Origin: Bacteroidota bacterium
Lineage (GTDB): Bacteria; Bacteroidota; Bacteroidia; Flavobacteriales; Flavobacteriaceae
NCBI GenBank assembly: GCA_029557895.1
Contig: JAKQHT010000023.1
Span: 1-64,000 of the forward strand
Direction of reading: 5' to 3'
DNA: 64,000 nt
Part shown: positions 63,506-64,000 of the stretch, in pieces
How the letters are laid out: each line of letters begins with the position of its first letter
Numbering within the stretch: the first letter of the stretch is position 1
Notes under the pieces: model-generated
What the model saw: only the letters and a program-made list of their open reading frames with translations
Told to the model about the DNA's origin: nothing
The model's database searches: none
Made by a program: the position numbers and the translations under genes

Positions 63506-64000
63506 ATGAAGAAAGTGATTTGCCTTTTATTATTGTTTGCAGCATTTTCATGCAACCAAAAACAGTCAAGCAATGCGATCGTTACCGAACAGGAAACGAC
63601 CAACGACAACAGTCTGATATTTCCCGGCGAAAAACATTTCAAATCGCTCAAGCAAATAACTTTTGGCGGCGACAATGCGGAAGCCTATTGGAGCTTTGAC
63701 GACAAACAGATTGTCTTTCAATCGAATTACAAGAAATGGGGCGTTGCTTGCGACCAGATGTTCGTGATGGATGCCGATGATACCTTTGAGGACAAAATGC
63801 CCAAAATGGTCAGTACCGGAAAAGGCAGGACCACTTGCTCCTATTTTCTGCCCGATAACAAGCACATTGTTTATGCTTCCACACATTTGGGCGGCGAGGC
63901 CTGCCCCGAAACACCGATGAAAAAGGATGGCAAATATATTTGGCCCATCTATGATACTTACGACATTTTTGTGGCCGATCTTGAGGGCAACATCACGGCG
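63506..64000 (+). CDS. PD40/TolB-like lipoprotein (3' end outside window)
   Basis: The frame runs open to the right edge. It begins with a lipoprotein signal (MKKVICLLLLFAAFS, Cys16). The mature part has beta-propeller-like repeats as in TolB: GEKHFKSLKQITFGGDNAEA then YWSFDDKQIVFQSN, and CSYFLPDNKHIVYASTHLGG. WPIYDTYDIFVADLEG resembles the next blade. The full length and function cannot be judged from the window. It is divergent from the M28 lipoprotein gene. Confidence 0.7.
   Translation, partial: MKKVICLLLLFAAFSCNQKQSSNAIVTEQETTNDNSLIFPGEKHFKSLKQITFGGDNAEAYWSFDDKQIVFQSNYKKWGVACDQMFVMDADDTFEDKMPKMVSTGKGRTTCSYFLPDNKHIVYASTHLGGEACPETPMKKDGKYIWPIYDTYDIFVADLEGNITA

Overview
The window looks like a chromosomal segment of a marine-type Flavobacteriaceae (Bacteroidota). 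The evidence is promoters of the Bacteroidota type (-7 box TAnnTTTG) in front of many genes, a type IX secretion sorting domain on two secreted proteins, a fused hemC-hemD gene, an oxygen-dependent HemF plus HemJ route to heme, a galE-like threonine dehydrogenase, and many lipoproteins with short Cys-boxes followed by acidic or charged residues. Base composition is moderately AT-rich throughout and I see no large foreign island, phage or CRISPR array.

Layout. 0-3 kb: end of a large type IX-secreted protein. 3-17.6 kb: a heme biosynthesis locus. On the minus strand run hemA, hemCD, hemE, then two unrelated genes, hemF, hemB, ogt, a serine hydrolase and an exonuclease; on the plus strand run an AraC-type regulator, hemH, hemJ and a histidine kinase. 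Every step from glutamyl-tRNA to heme is present except hemL. 18-27 kb: a TPR protein, a candidate structured RNA with its own terminator, threonine dehydrogenase, a transglutaminase-like membrane protein with a partner, and then an ECF sigma factor, a TPR-bearing anti-sigma-like protein and a large TPR-CHAT protease-like membrane protein. 27-28.6 kb: an orphan PD-(D/E)XK-like nuclease candidate and a small GIY-YIG gene inserted between two identical 55-bp copies of the tRNA-Asn 3' end and terminator. 28.6-33 kb: rseP, an M1 peptidase, a SCO protein and a decayed gene. 33.5-38.4 kb: metal homeostasis (feoA, feoB, a Cys-rich FeoB partner, a ZIP transporter, a DtxR-family regulator and a divergent outer-membrane protein) with a likely operator between two divergent promoters. 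38.4-45.4 kb: a DnaJ/TerB protein, bacilliredoxin, lipid genes (plsC, acyl-ACP desaturase), a two-component system with two PepSY-like secreted proteins, and an HD phosphohydrolase. 45.4-64 kb: mostly housekeeping genes (radical SAM, enoyl-CoA hydratase, M13 and two M28 peptidases, a hybrid kinase facing an NtrC-type regulator, spermidine synthase-like protein, tRNA(CAU), methylmalonyl-CoA epimerase, rbfA, a LolC/E-like permease, dusB and the start of a PD40 lipoprotein).

The most interesting items are the sigma/anti-sigma/CHAT operon, the GIY-YIG element that duplicates a tRNA 3' end, the structured RNA upstream of the TPR gene, the divergent DtxR control region, and the repeated use of TTG start codons preceded by A in at least five genes. 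Several start sites were moved downstream of the longest frame because a promoter box or the signal peptide showed where translation must begin.
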